NCBI RefSeq assembly: GCF_006364715.1
Contig: NZ_CP040984.1
Location: 682,001 to 746,000, forward strand
Direction: 5' to 3'
Origin: Candidatus Methylopumilus planktonicus
Lineage (GTDB): Bacteria; Pseudomonadota; Gammaproteobacteria; Burkholderiales; Methylophilaceae
DNA: 64,000 nucleotides
Program-made: the position numbers and the translations under genes
Notes under the pieces: generated by a model
Seen by the model: the letters and a program-made list of their open reading frames with translations, nothing else
What the model was told of the DNA's origin: nothing
The model's database searches: none
Shown: one piece after another, positions 17,313-26,529 of the stretch
Layout of the letters: each line of letters begins with the position of its first letter
How positions within the stretch are numbered: the stretch's first letter is position 1

Positions 17313-17690
17313 TTAAAATCCATGGGGTCCCACAATCTCGGACGGGTCTTCATCCTTAAGAAATGCATATTCTCCTGTGATATCTATTTCTATCCAGTCA
17401 CATGACAAAGATAAAGTTTCGAAGTTTTCATCAATGACGCAACAATCTAGCCACTTCTTTTCGCCGTTAATTAAAACAGCCTGAAAACCAATACCTCTCC
17501 AAGCATTCACTAAATTTTCCATATCGATTGGATTCATTGCGCCATCTCTAAACAGATGCTCATCATACCAAACGCGAGTTCCGAGGGAAGAAGCGTGATC
17601 GATCAAACATTGTTCCCATCCGCCAGGATATTTCTCTTCAATAGTTAATCTTCGAACAATAAAATTAATATGCTCTAATGCAATGGCCAT
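17313..17690 (-). CDS. Protein of unknown function
   Basis: 125 residues, no signal peptide or membrane helix, acidic. Aromatic-rich sequence with YPGGWEQCLIDHASSLGTRVWYDEHLF, then WRGIGFQAVLINGEKKWLDCCVIDENF. The ending is DPSEIVGPHGF. Its ATG directly abuts the stop of the preceding pseudouridine synthase gene, so the two are probably translated together. A link to ribosome or RNA modification is only suggested by that position. I do not recognise the family. Confidence 0.7.
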   Translation of the reverse strand: MAIALEHINFIVRRLTIEEKYPGGWEQCLIDHASSLGTRVWYDEHLFRDGAMNPIDMENLVNAWRGIGFQAVLINGEKKWLDCCVIDENFETLSLSCDWIEIDITGEYAFLKDEDPSEIVGPHGF

Positions 17691-18428
17691 TTAAAAATTT
17701 TCTTTCTCTTCTAAAAAACGCCACATGCCTGTGGGTAGATCACCAAGTAAAACATTACCAATTCTCACCCTTTTTAATCCAGTCACATGAAGCCCAACAA
17801 GCTCGCACATTCTTCTAATTTGTCTATTTCGTCCCTCAGTTAAAACAAAGCGCAATTGATCGTCATTTTGCCATTCAACTTCAGCATGTTTTAGCTTGTA
17901 GCCATCGAGCGAAAGTCCATGTCTTAATAACTCCAAGCCTTGACTCACTAATTTTCCTTCAACTCGAACTAAGTATTCTTTTTCGATAGCGCTCTGCTCA
18001 CCAATAATTGTTTTAGCAATTCTTCCATCCTGTGTAAGTACCAACAATCCGGAAGAATCAATATCAAGTCTTCCAGCTGGAGCCAATCCATCTGTATTAA
18101 ATCTTGGATTTCGAGACGATTGCTGTTTAGAAACTTGAAAATTATCTTGGGTCACGAGACTGGCGGCAGGCGTAAAAGCTTTATCGTCATCAAGATGTGA
18201 AATATAACCCACGGGTTTATTTAAGATAACGGTAGCTTTGGAAGACTGCTGAATAGCTGCTTGCTTTTTTAATTCAACTTTTTGCGATCGGTAAGCGCGT
18301 GTACCTAATTCAGTGACAACCTTTCCATCAAGCATGACAAGGCCTTGTTCAATATAAGTATCAGCTTCTCTTCTCGAACAAAGGCCAAGCTCAGATAGTA
18401 TTTTTGAAATACGAACAGCTTCTTCCAT
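17691..18428 (-). CDS. RsuA/RluB/RluF-family rRNA pseudouridine synthase
   Basis: Converts a specific uridine in rRNA (or tRNA) to pseudouridine. An N-terminal S4 RNA-binding domain (RISKILSELGLCSRREADTYI) is followed by the catalytic domain. The nucleophilic aspartate is in AGRLDIDSSGLLVLTQDG, and RNRQIRRMCELVG completes the family signature. It has 245 residues. A longer linker (about 88-110) between LNKPVGY and GLAPAGRLD is rather like RluF. The exact target uridine cannot be read from sequence, so no gene symbol is given. Confidence 0.88.
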   Translation of the reverse strand: MEEAVRISKILSELGLCSRREADTYIEQGLVMLDGKVVTELGTRAYRSQKVELKKQAAIQQSSKATVILNKPVGYISHLDDDKAFTPAASLVTQDNFQVSKQQSSRNPRFNTDGLAPAGRLDIDSSGLLVLTQDGRIAKTIIGEQSAIEKEYLVRVEGKLVSQGLELLRHGLSLDGYKLKHAEVEWQNDDQLRFVLTEGRNRQIRRMCELVGLHVTGLKRVRIGNVLLGDLPTGMWRFLEEKENF

Positions 18429-18445
18429 TTATATAAGCTTTATGG

Positions 18446-20287
18446 TTATTTAAGTTTGTAAACCAAGATGTTGTCACCCTCTTTAAAACCAAAGATAGAA
18501 TTACCGCCTGCAGCAACAGCAATATATTGCGTACCATCAATCTCATAACTAATAGGTGGTGCATTAACACCTGCATCAACTTTATTTGTCCAAAGTAACT
18601 TTCCAGTTTTAGCATTGTAAGCATTAAAATTCCCATTACCCTCACCCATGAAAACAAGATTACCTTCAGTCGCTAATAAGCCTCCTGTTAATGGTTGATC
18701 TGTCTTAACTTGCCATTTAATTTTTTTACTATTTAGATCTATAGCAGAAAGCAGTCCCCATCTCTCATCTTGTGTAGGTTCGGAAGAAGCATATCTAATC
18801 GCAGGTAAATCATCACGCGCAGGCTCATCAACTAATGTGTATTTAATAGGTGCATGAATAGCTGAAACAAATGCAATTTGATTTTTTTCATCTAGGGAAG
18901 TTGGGCCCCAATTAGCACCACCTAAAATACCCGGGTATAAAACTGTACCTTCAGCTGAGGCTTTTGCAAAAAGATTTTTTTGTGGCACAAAGGGTTCTGT
19001 TTTTGCCAAAAGATCACCCGTGACACGATTGTGAATGTAATACCAGCCGGTCTTGCTGGCCTGACCTACCGCAGGAATCGTTTTACCATCTTTCTTATAT
19101 TCAAATAATACTGGGGGGCTAGCAACATCATATCCCCATACATCATGAGGAACTTGCTGATAAAACCATTTTAATTTACCTGAGGTTGCATCAAGCGCTA
19201 CAAGGGAAACAGTATATAAATTGTCTCCGGGTCTTGAAATATCATTCATCTGTGGAGAAGGATTACCTGTACCAAAATATAAAGTATTTGCTTCTTCATC
19301 AATAGCTGGGGTGCTCCATGCTGAGCCTCCTCCATACTTCCAAGCCTCTTTGTTATTTTTAAGACTTTCTTTTTCTTGAGCAATGTTACGGTATAAAGAA
19401 ATATTACCTTCAATTGTTTCTCTAAATTTACCCTCCCATCCTTCTGATGGAATCGTATCAAACTGCCAGACACGCTTACCTGTCTGAATGTTATATGCTG
19501 CCAAAAATCCTGGACGCCCAAAACGACCATCCACCCCAATCACAGCGCCCATTGGTGCATCTGGTCTGGGGGTATCGACATGTAATCCATATCCCACCCC
19601 TGTAATGCCCACAATTACTAAATCTTTGTAAGTTACTGGGGCCATAGCAATACCTACACCGGTTTGACCATAAACATCCTTTTGACTCTTGCTGTCGGAC
19701 TGACTTAGTGAGTTACTACTTTCAAATTTATTATCATTGTCAGCAACATCAATATCCCAGATTTTTTTACCTGTTTTCGCATCTAAGGCAACCAGTCTTG
19801 CATCAACGGTGCCTATAAAAATTTTATTACTTGAATATGCCAATCCTCGATTTGCAGGTCCACAACACATTCTCCAGCTATCTCTTTTTTTATGGTTATA
19901 ACGCCATAACTCTTTACCTGTCTTTGCGTCTAATGCAACCACATGGTTATGCGGAAGACTGATGAACATTACATTATTAATAACCAATGGGGATGCTTGA
20001 AATGTCGCTGCAACACCCGATTTAAATTTCCAAGCAAGTTCGAGATTTTTGACGTTATCTTGATTAATTTGAGTTAAGGTCGAAAAGCGTTGATTGGTAA
20101 GATTCTTACCATATGAAGGCCATTGCTCGTCTGAGCCAAATTTGAATGACGGAAGCTTGGGTAGAGAAATCTTATCTAAAGACAATGCATCTAGGGAAAT
20201 AGAATCCATAGAAGCGCAACCTGTAAATATGAGAAAAAAGAAGCTTAATAGAGCCGCTCGGATAGATTTCAACGTATACCCTTTCAA
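18446..20287 (-). CDS. PQQ-dehydrogenase-like beta-propeller lipoprotein with atypical active site
   Basis: 613 residues in the eight-bladed quinoprotein alcohol dehydrogenase fold, with repeated tryptophan-docking motifs such as ALDAKTGKELWRY, ALDAKTGKKIWDI and AYNIQTGKRVWQF. A lipoprotein signal peptide ends at LIFTGC (C24), so it is probably membrane-anchored in the periplasm. The adjacent disulfide cysteines C141-C142 and NRG, and the GTGNPSP motif (N342), match methanol and ethanol dehydrogenases. However, the calcium-ligand glutamate position is G232 (GITGVGYG), and the catalytic aspartate position reads HDVWGYD, with G385 and only D387 left. No haem motif. It may use a different metal arrangement or not be a classical dehydrogenase. 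The start is uncertain: TTG 20287, or TTG 20272 with an AAAGGG site before it. Confidence 0.8.
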   Translation of the reverse strand: MKGYTLKSIRAALLSFFFLIFTGCASMDSISLDALSLDKISLPKLPSFKFGSDEQWPSYGKNLTNQRFSTLTQINQDNVKNLELAWKFKSGVAATFQASPLVINNVMFISLPHNHVVALDAKTGKELWRYNHKKRDSWRMCCGPANRGLAYSSNKIFIGTVDARLVALDAKTGKKIWDIDVADNDNKFESSNSLSQSDSKSQKDVYGQTGVGIAMAPVTYKDLVIVGITGVGYGLHVDTPRPDAPMGAVIGVDGRFGRPGFLAAYNIQTGKRVWQFDTIPSEGWEGKFRETIEGNISLYRNIAQEKESLKNNKEAWKYGGGSAWSTPAIDEEANTLYFGTGNPSPQMNDISRPGDNLYTVSLVALDATSGKLKWFYQQVPHDVWGYDVASPPVLFEYKKDGKTIPAVGQASKTGWYYIHNRVTGDLLAKTEPFVPQKNLFAKASAEGTVLYPGILGGANWGPTSLDEKNQIAFVSAIHAPIKYTLVDEPARDDLPAIRYASSEPTQDERWGLLSAIDLNSKKIKWQVKTDQPLTGGLLATEGNLVFMGEGNGNFNAYNAKTGKLLWTNKVDAGVNAPPISYEIDGTQYIAVAAGGNSIFGFKEGDNILVYKLK

Positions 20288-20400
20288 AACGATCGTATGA
20301 GATTACTAGATTAATAAAGCACTTTATGGATAATGCCTAATACTGATATCTTATCGCAAGCAATCTTTTTTTAATACCAGATATAAACTGACAACCTTAC

Positions 20401-21603
20401 ATGCAAAAAAATATATTAATCATTGGAGCAGGCATTACAGGCTGTTCATTGGCATATTTTTTAGCAAATACTGGATGGGATGTCACATTACTAGAGAGCC
20501 AAGATGATATAGCTTCGGGGGGTTCGGGAAATCCAGTGGCAGCAATTTACCCCAAATTCATGCTTAACGATAAGGCATACAATAATTTCATGCTAAAAAG
20601 TTTTATGTTTACGACAGCATGGATAGATAAATTAGGTCTAAATAAACATGATTATCGATTCGATGGTGCGATTGAAATTTTAGAGGAAGCGTATGCCCAT
20701 AAATTAGAAATTAATTTATCAAGCTGGAGTGTAGACCAAGGAAAAATTTTAACCTTAATAGATAAACCAATACTTAAAAAATATTTAATGAATCAGGATT
20801 CAAGGGGACTTCTCTTTCATCAAGGGGGCTGGGTAAATCCAATAGCCCTATGTCGGCATTTAGTCAATCATTCAAATATTAAAATACTCACCAACCAGGA
20901 AATAATATCGATTGAAAAATTAAATAATGAATGGACACTTAAGACAAAAGATCAAAAAGTTTTTAATAGTGATCATGTTGCCATTTGTAATGCAGGGTAT
21001 CTGCATCAATTTGACTTAACTCAACATTTGCATACAGATGCTTTCCGAGGACAGATCAATTGGGTCAATTCAACACCATTTCAAATGCCTTCTATCGTCA
21101 TCTGTGATGAGGGATACTTAGCGCCACACATGCAAAATAAGCATATTTTTGGTGCAACTTATGGCATGAATGACTTTAATAAAGATATAAGATTAAGCGA
21201 CACAAAAAAGAATATAGCCTCAATAAAAGGAATACATCAAGAATTTTATAATTATTGTCTAGTACAGAAAATAATTTCTGGGAGAGTATCTTGGCGAGCA
21301 TCTACAAAAGATAGAAAGCCTTATGTAGGTCGCGTATTTAATAACGAATTATTTAAAAAAATGCGTGTGAGAGAATTGGCTCAGACAGATCAGCTGCCAT
21401 GGCTGGACAATTTATATGTTGCGAGTGGCTTTGGCTCCAGAGGCTTTACGTTTGCCCCCTACTGCACTTTCGTCCTTGCCAATTTAATCAACAAGAACCT
21501 ATCTAAGGAAGATAAAGAATCACTTAATTACACAAATCCGGAAAGATATAGGCTCAAAAAAATGAGTTTAAAAAAAGCAGCGAGTCGTATTTTTAAGGTA
21601 TAA
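20401..21603 (+). CDS. FAD-dependent oxidoreductase, stand-alone MnmC C-domain type
   Basis: 400 residues with the FAD motif GAGITG at about 9-14. It matches the C-terminal (oxidase) half of MnmC: GGSGNPVAAIYPKF near residue 45 and, toward the end, RVSWRASTKDRKPYVGRV and GFGSRGFTFAP. That domain removes the carboxymethyl group from cmnm5s2U at the wobble position of some tRNAs. The N-terminal methyltransferase half of bifunctional MnmC is absent and is not elsewhere in the window. It is followed eight bases later by the glycosyltransferase gene. A general DAO-family amine oxidase is the alternative. Confidence 0.8.
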   Translation: MQKNILIIGAGITGCSLAYFLANTGWDVTLLESQDDIASGGSGNPVAAIYPKFMLNDKAYNNFMLKSFMFTTAWIDKLGLNKHDYRFDGAIEILEEAYAHKLEINLSSWSVDQGKILTLIDKPILKKYLMNQDSRGLLFHQGGWVNPIALCRHLVNHSNIKILTNQEIISIEKLNNEWTLKTKDQKVFNSDHVAICNAGYLHQFDLTQHLHTDAFRGQINWVNSTPFQMPSIVICDEGYLAPHMQNKHIFGATYGMNDFNKDIRLSDTKKNIASIKGIHQEFYNYCLVQKIISGRVSWRASTKDRKPYVGRVFNNELFKKMRVRELAQTDQLPWLDNLYVASGFGSRGFTFAPYCTFVLANLINKNLSKEDKESLNYTNPERYRLKKMSLKKAASRIFKV

Positions 21604-21611
21604 ATTTAATC

Positions 21612-23468
21612 ATGTCAAAACCCATTATTGATCTTGCAAAAAAATATGAAGAAGAAGGCGATCTTGTAAGTGCTATAGAAGTTCTTACAAAAGGACTTCA
21701 AGCTAAACCTAACGATCTATTTATTCAAATAGAATTAGGTAATCTATGTGCTTTAAACAAACAATTTGTTGATGCAGTAGGATATTTTAGGAATTCCTAC
21801 ATGGCTTTAAAAGATAATCTTGATATTAGAAATGCACTCTGTTTTTCATTGTCAGAGCTCGGTAACGCATACCAAATCCAGTCACAATTTTCATTGGCAG
21901 AAGCATGTTTTGAAGAAGCTATTCAATACGAAAAAAATAATTGGACTTATTATTACAATTTAGCCAATGCAAAAGATAAACTTCAAAAGAGAGATGAGGC
22001 TTATCAATGCTACCAAAAAGCATTAAATCTTAACGAGCAAGATGCTGACCTCTGGAACAATTTAGGTAATGCAGAGCGAGAATTAGGTCACCTAGATAAA
22101 GCCGTAGCCTCTTATGAGCGCGCATTGTCTATCAACCCCCTCTTATTCCACGCTTACCTTCATCTCGCCCATCAAAAACAGCACATGTGTGATTGGCAAG
22201 GGATTGACCAGCTTTTTCAAAAAATATGCTCTATTGTAAATACAAATCCCGCAGCGCTCATTTCCCCCTTCGCTTTTATTTCAAACCCATTCTCTTCATC
22301 TCAAGAACAAATGGTATGTGCAAATCAGTGGACGCAAAATCACATCAAAGCTCAATCATTTCAAAAAGGCAGCTGGGAAAGAAAAAATAAAATCCGTATT
22401 GGGTATTTGTCATCAGACTTTAAGTTACATCCCTTATATTTTTTAATACGCGACGTTATTAAATATCACGATCGTGATATTTTTGATATTTACGCTTATG
22501 ACGCAAGCCCAAACGAAAATACAAACGAACGAACTACACTTATTAGTTTATTTGATCATTATCGTGATATCTCATCTACCAATGATGGAAGCGCTGTGAC
22601 TCTTATCAATCATGATGAAATTGACATATTGATAGATTTAACCGGTTATACGAATAACAGTCGAGCATTTATTGCCCCACAACTTAAAAATACAATTACA
22701 ATTAATTGGCTAGGTTACCCTGGTACGATGGGCTTTACGGGAGAAAAATCACTCTATGAATTTATCTTGGCTGATGATTTTATTATCCCTAAAAGTGATG
22801 AAAAATATTATGCAGAATCTATTCTAAGACTGCCCTTTGCCTATCAACCGAATATAGAAAATCGTAGCCAATCGAATGAGAAAAATCGGCAAGATTATGG
22901 CATTCCTTCAGACGCTTTTGTATATTGCGCTTTTAATCAATCGTTCAAAATTACAGAAGTTATATTCAAAGCCTGGCTTACACTTTTACAAAAATATCCA
23001 AAAAGTATTCTCTGGTTAACGCATTCAAATAAATGGGCTTCAGATCAACTAAAAAGCTACGCAGAAAAACATGGTATTAAATCTGAAAGAATTATTTTCG
23101 CAACACGCGTTCCAAATGAGGAACATATTGCTCGCCATGCCTTGGCAGATATTTATTTAGATACCCTGCCTTATAACGCTCACACTTCGGCCAGCGATGC
23201 ATTGTCTATGAATTTACCAATTGTGACACTTAAGGGTAAAACATTCCCTTCAAGAGTGGCGGGAAGCTTGCTTCATAGCTTAAATCTAGATGAGCTAATT
23301 ACCGAGGATATTGAAAGCTATATTCGATGTGCTTCGAAGCTCACTGAAGATTCAACATATAGACAGGACTTAATTCAGAGACTGAAAGATGCCAAATCAA
23401 CTTCACCGAACTTCCAGCCGCGTTTATTTGTAAAAAAATTGGAAAGTATCTATCAAGAAATTATTTAA
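21612..23468 (+). CDS. TPR protein with O-GlcNAc transferase (SPINDLY-type) domain
   Basis: 618 residues. TPR repeats occupy about 1-185 (for example YYNLANAKDKLQKRDEAYQCYQKALNLN and NNLGNAERELGHLDKAVASYERALSINP). A GT41-type catalytic region follows: RIGYLSSDFKLHP carries the conserved histidine, LIDLTGYTNNSR and NWLGYPGTMG the N-lobe motifs, FNQSFKI the nucleotide-contacting lysine, and LDTLPYNAHTSASDAL and FPSRVAGSLL the C-lobe motifs. It probably transfers a sugar to cytoplasmic proteins; the donor (UDP-GlcNAc or GDP-fucose) cannot be read. It overlaps the convergent transporter gene by 4 bases. Confidence 0.88.
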   Translation: MSKPIIDLAKKYEEEGDLVSAIEVLTKGLQAKPNDLFIQIELGNLCALNKQFVDAVGYFRNSYMALKDNLDIRNALCFSLSELGNAYQIQSQFSLAEACFEEAIQYEKNNWTYYYNLANAKDKLQKRDEAYQCYQKALNLNEQDADLWNNLGNAERELGHLDKAVASYERALSINPLLFHAYLHLAHQKQHMCDWQGIDQLFQKICSIVNTNPAALISPFAFISNPFSSSQEQMVCANQWTQNHIKAQSFQKGSWERKNKIRIGYLSSDFKLHPLYFLIRDVIKYHDRDIFDIYAYDASPNENTNERTTLISLFDHYRDISSTNDGSAVTLINHDEIDILIDLTGYTNNSRAFIAPQLKNTITINWLGYPGTMGFTGEKSLYEFILADDFIIPKSDEKYYAESILRLPFAYQPNIENRSQSNEKNRQDYGIPSDAFVYCAFNQSFKITEVIFKAWLTLLQKYPKSILWLTHSNKWASDQLKSYAEKHGIKSERIIFATRVPNEEHIARHALADIYLDTLPYNAHTSASDALSMNLPIVTLKGKTFPSRVAGSLLHSLNLDELITEDIESYIRCASKLTEDSTYRQDLIQRLKDAKSTSPNFQPRLFVKKLESIYQEII

Positions 23469-24325
23469 TTTTTCGAAGAAAGAATCACGCCAGTAATAAT
23501 AAAAATTCCGCCTAGCCACTCATTAAAAGCAATACTTTCGCCTACAAGAAAATAAGATGAAATTGCAGCAACCACAATTTCAAATAGAAAAAAACTAGAC
23601 GCCTCCACTGCTTTAATTTGCGTGACACCAAATTGCACAAGCAATGTTGACAAAAATAAGCTTAATGCAATCGCCATCATAATCGCAGCATCAACTGGCC
23701 TGAAAAAATCTAATGTTGGCATAGCATTTTTATCAAACATAATGCATATTATGGCTACTACGATCACACCAAGCCAAATTGCTAATGCTTTTTGATTGAC
23801 TGTCATATGTTCATGTTTACGTGTCATCACATTAGTTATTGCAAAACCTAAGCCGGAGCTAAGAGCTAACCAATCACTCTTTGAATCTAAATGAATGAGA
23901 TAGCCCGGCTCCCAAAACATAATAAAAGCCCCAATAAGAGAAATAAAGACAGCGATGTAATGACGTTTTTGCGTATCTTCATTCAGCATAAAATGCGCTA
24001 AAAAAATAGTCCAAACGGGGGAGAGATAAAATAAAAGCATGACACGCACAACCTCTCCATCAATGACAGCGAGCACATAACTAATATTTGTATAACCTGC
24101 AACAAGAGCAAGAAGCCAAAAATCTTTTGACCATATAGGGACCTTTTTCTTTGTTATAAAAAAATAAGGTAGCGCTATGGCAATCGTCAAAATAAACACA
24201 TAAAAACTGGAATAAATACCTGAAACACCGGCATTTGCCATCAAGCGATAGGGATACCAAATGATTCCCCAGACAAAAGCTCCAAAAAGGAGAGAAAATA
24301 TCGGCAGCCAAGATTTAATCTTCAT
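23465..24325 (-). CDS. EamA/DMT-family membrane transporter
   Basis: 286 residues with about ten hydrophobic segments in two repeated EamA halves (second half from about residue 150). Motifs such as NVMTRKHEH at the inter-repeat loop, VEASSFFLFEIVVAAISSYFLVGE and GGIFIITGVILSS are typical of drug/metabolite exporters. It is an inner-membrane protein; the substrate is not predictable. The start codon sits one base from the miaA stop, so it is the distal gene of tsaE-amidase-miaA-DMT. Confidence 0.82.
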   Translation of the reverse strand: MKIKSWLPIFSLLFGAFVWGIIWYPYRLMANAGVSGIYSSFYVFILTIAIALPYFFITKKKVPIWSKDFWLLALVAGYTNISYVLAVIDGEVVRVMLLFYLSPVWTIFLAHFMLNEDTQKRHYIAVFISLIGAFIMFWEPGYLIHLDSKSDWLALSSGLGFAITNVMTRKHEHMTVNQKALAIWLGVIVVAIICIMFDKNAMPTLDFFRPVDAAIMMAIALSLFLSTLLVQFGVTQIKAVEASSFFLFEIVVAAISSYFLVGESIAFNEWLGGIFIITGVILSSKN

Positions 24326-25263
24326 TAAAGTCTAGCCTTTACGAAAGCTATGACTTCTTTACTTATGAAGTCATTTGAACAATCAAATAGATTAAGATTT
24401 TCCATGCTCCTCATCCAAGTCATTTGCCTTTTTGCCAGCTGTCGTGTTGCAAAGATAATCTTATCGATACATTCTTTTTCTTCAATGCTCCCATTTAAGT
24501 ACTCAAGGGTTTGACGATATCCAACTGATCTCATGGATGGCATATGACTTTGAAGTGTAGGATATTTTTGAAGCAAAGATCTCACCTCTTCAAATAATCC
24601 GGCCTCTATCATTTCATGAACTCTAAACTCAATGCGCTGGTGAAGCATTTTTCTATTGCTTGGCATGAGTCCTAATTTACAAACTGAGAACGGGAATACA
24701 TCTTTATTTTTTGATTGATGATAAGAAGACAGAGACTTTCCTGATGAGTAAAAAACTTCTAAAGCACGACTGATACGCTGGGCATCATTAGGATTTAACT
24801 TTTCTGCTGTTTCTTTGTCAACGGATTTAAGCTTTTCATAAAGCTTCGGCCAGCCGACTTGACTCGCTTCTATTTCTATATCTTTTCGTAACTGCTCATC
24901 AGTCATAGGCATTTGATTAATTCCCTTTTCAAGGCCATTGAAATACATCATAGTGCCTCCGACAAGGAGTGGAATCTGGCCGCGCAATAGAATTTCATCA
25001 ATAAGTTTTAAAGCGTCTTGCGTAAATTGCGCTACGGAATAAGCCTCGTTAGGCTTCATGATATTAATAAGGTGATGAGGTACCTTATCTAGAATATCTT
25101 GAGATGGTTTAGCTACACCAATATCCATGTCTTGATATATTTGTGCTGAATCAACACTAATAATTTCAAAAGGGAATGTATTGACAAGCTCAACAGCAAG
25201 ATTAGTTTTGCCTGAAGCTGTAGGACCTATCAAAAAGAAAACAGCTGGCTTCTCTATAGCCAT
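24325..25263 (-). CDS. miaA: tRNA dimethylallyltransferase
   Basis: Adds an isopentenyl group to A37 of tRNAs reading UNN codons. It has 312 residues. The P-loop GPTASGKTNLAVEL is at about 13-26, followed by DSAQIYQDMDIGVAKPS and LVGGTMMYFNGLEKG. The tRNA-binding part has QRISRALEVFYSSGKSLS and, near the end, TRQLAKRQMTWMRSM. It lies three bases after the amidase gene and overlaps the transporter by one base. Confidence 0.96.
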   Translation of the reverse strand: MAIEKPAVFFLIGPTASGKTNLAVELVNTFPFEIISVDSAQIYQDMDIGVAKPSQDILDKVPHHLINIMKPNEAYSVAQFTQDALKLIDEILLRGQIPLLVGGTMMYFNGLEKGINQMPMTDEQLRKDIEIEASQVGWPKLYEKLKSVDKETAEKLNPNDAQRISRALEVFYSSGKSLSSYHQSKNKDVFPFSVCKLGLMPSNRKMLHQRIEFRVHEMIEAGLFEEVRSLLQKYPTLQSHMPSMRSVGYRQTLEYLNGSIEEKECIDKIIFATRQLAKRQMTWMRSMENLNLFDCSNDFISKEVIAFVKARL

Positions 25264-25266
25264 ACT

Positions 25267-26529
25267 TTAGAAATTCTTAGCAATATTTGGATTGGAAGCT
25301 AAATATTTTTTTATACCAATTAAAATGTTTTTAGCTAAAATCTCTTGGTGCTCTTCATTATTTAAAATCTGCTCTTCTTTTGGATTGCTTATAAAAGCTG
25401 TTTCCACAAGAATAGATGGGATATCAGGTGACTTAAGGACTGCAAATCCAGCTTGCTCAACATTAGTCTTATGTAAGTCATTGATGTTGCCTAATTGATC
25501 CAACACAAAATTACCAAGCTTGACACTATCGTTGATAGTTGCTGATTGCGATAAATCAAGTAATGTCTTAGCAAGCATTGGATCTTTATCATCCAAACTT
25601 ACACCACCAATTAAATCAGACTCATTTTCTTTATTAGCTAAATATTTTGCCGAAGCAGAAGTAGCACCCCTTTCTGACAATGCAAAAACGGAAGAGCCTT
25701 TGGCTTCGGGATTAGTAAAAGCATCGGCGTGTATAGACACAAAGAGATCTGCTTTTAATTTTCTTGCTTTAACCACTCGGCTATGAAGGGGAACAAAATA
25801 ATCATCATCTCGCGTAAGCACCGCTCTTAATTGTTCGTCATTATCAATCTCTTTTTTAAGTTTTCGGGCAATCGACAAAGTAATATTTTTTTCTAAACTA
25901 CCAGAAGCACCTCTCGCGCCAGAATCTTCGCCGCCATGTCCAGCATCCACAGCAATCACGATTTTTTTAGTCAAACTTTTAGTAGTTTGTGATAGCGATG
26001 GCAACTCTTGAGGTATTTTTTCTTTCTTAATCTCTGGAGGTGTTAAAACAATCTCTTTTTTAGGTGGTGTGAGATCTTTTTTTTCTTTATCTTGTACGAA
26101 CGCCATTAATTCATCAACTCTTGGATACACATCAATGACCAAACGATGTTTGTATCCCCCTGCGGGCTTCAGAGAAAAAATATTAATTTTAGATTCTGAT
26201 CTTAATTCGATAACGACTCGAGATACTTGGTTATTAAACTTAGCAACACGAATTTGTTTAATATTAGGATCGCTTGATAATATTTTAGTGCTTAAGTTTT
26301 TTAAATCGTCATTAAGATCAATATCATGAAGATCAATCACCAGGCGATCTGGATTTTTTAAGATCATTTGATCATTACTAATAGGCTTAATAGATTCAAG
26401 AGTCACCCGCGTATATTCTCTTGCAGGCCATACACGAGCAGATTCAATCGCATTTTTTGCTAAGACGTGACTGGGAAATACCCCCAATATGAAGATAAAA
26501 ATAATTTTTAGATAATAGTTTTTAAACAT
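25267..26529 (-). CDS. amiC: N-acetylmuramoyl-L-alanine amidase with AMIN domain
   Basis: Periplasmic zinc amidase that splits septal peptidoglycan for daughter cell separation. The signal peptide is about residues 1-24 (IIFIFILGVFPSHVLA). The AMIN domain (about 28-135) targets the septum, followed by a lysine-proline-rich linker (about 140-185). The amidase_3 domain starts IVIAVDAGHGGEDSGARG with the zinc histidine, and contains SIHADAF and the catalytic glutamate in ILVETAFISNPKEE. It has 420 residues. It overlaps tsaE by 22 bases. AmiA and AmiC types cannot be told apart with certainty, but the AMIN domain favours AmiC. Confidence 0.92.
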   Translation of the reverse strand: MFKNYYLKIIFIFILGVFPSHVLAKNAIESARVWPAREYTRVTLESIKPISNDQMILKNPDRLVIDLHDIDLNDDLKNLSTKILSSDPNIKQIRVAKFNNQVSRVVIELRSESKINIFSLKPAGGYKHRLVIDVYPRVDELMAFVQDKEKKDLTPPKKEIVLTPPEIKKEKIPQELPSLSQTTKSLTKKIVIAVDAGHGGEDSGARGASGSLEKNITLSIARKLKKEIDNDEQLRAVLTRDDDYFVPLHSRVVKARKLKADLFVSIHADAFTNPEAKGSSVFALSERGATSASAKYLANKENESDLIGGVSLDDKDPMLAKTLLDLSQSATINDSVKLGNFVLDQLGNINDLHKTNVEQAGFAVLKSPDIPSILVETAFISNPKEEQILNNEEHQEILAKNILIGIKKYLASNPNIAKNF

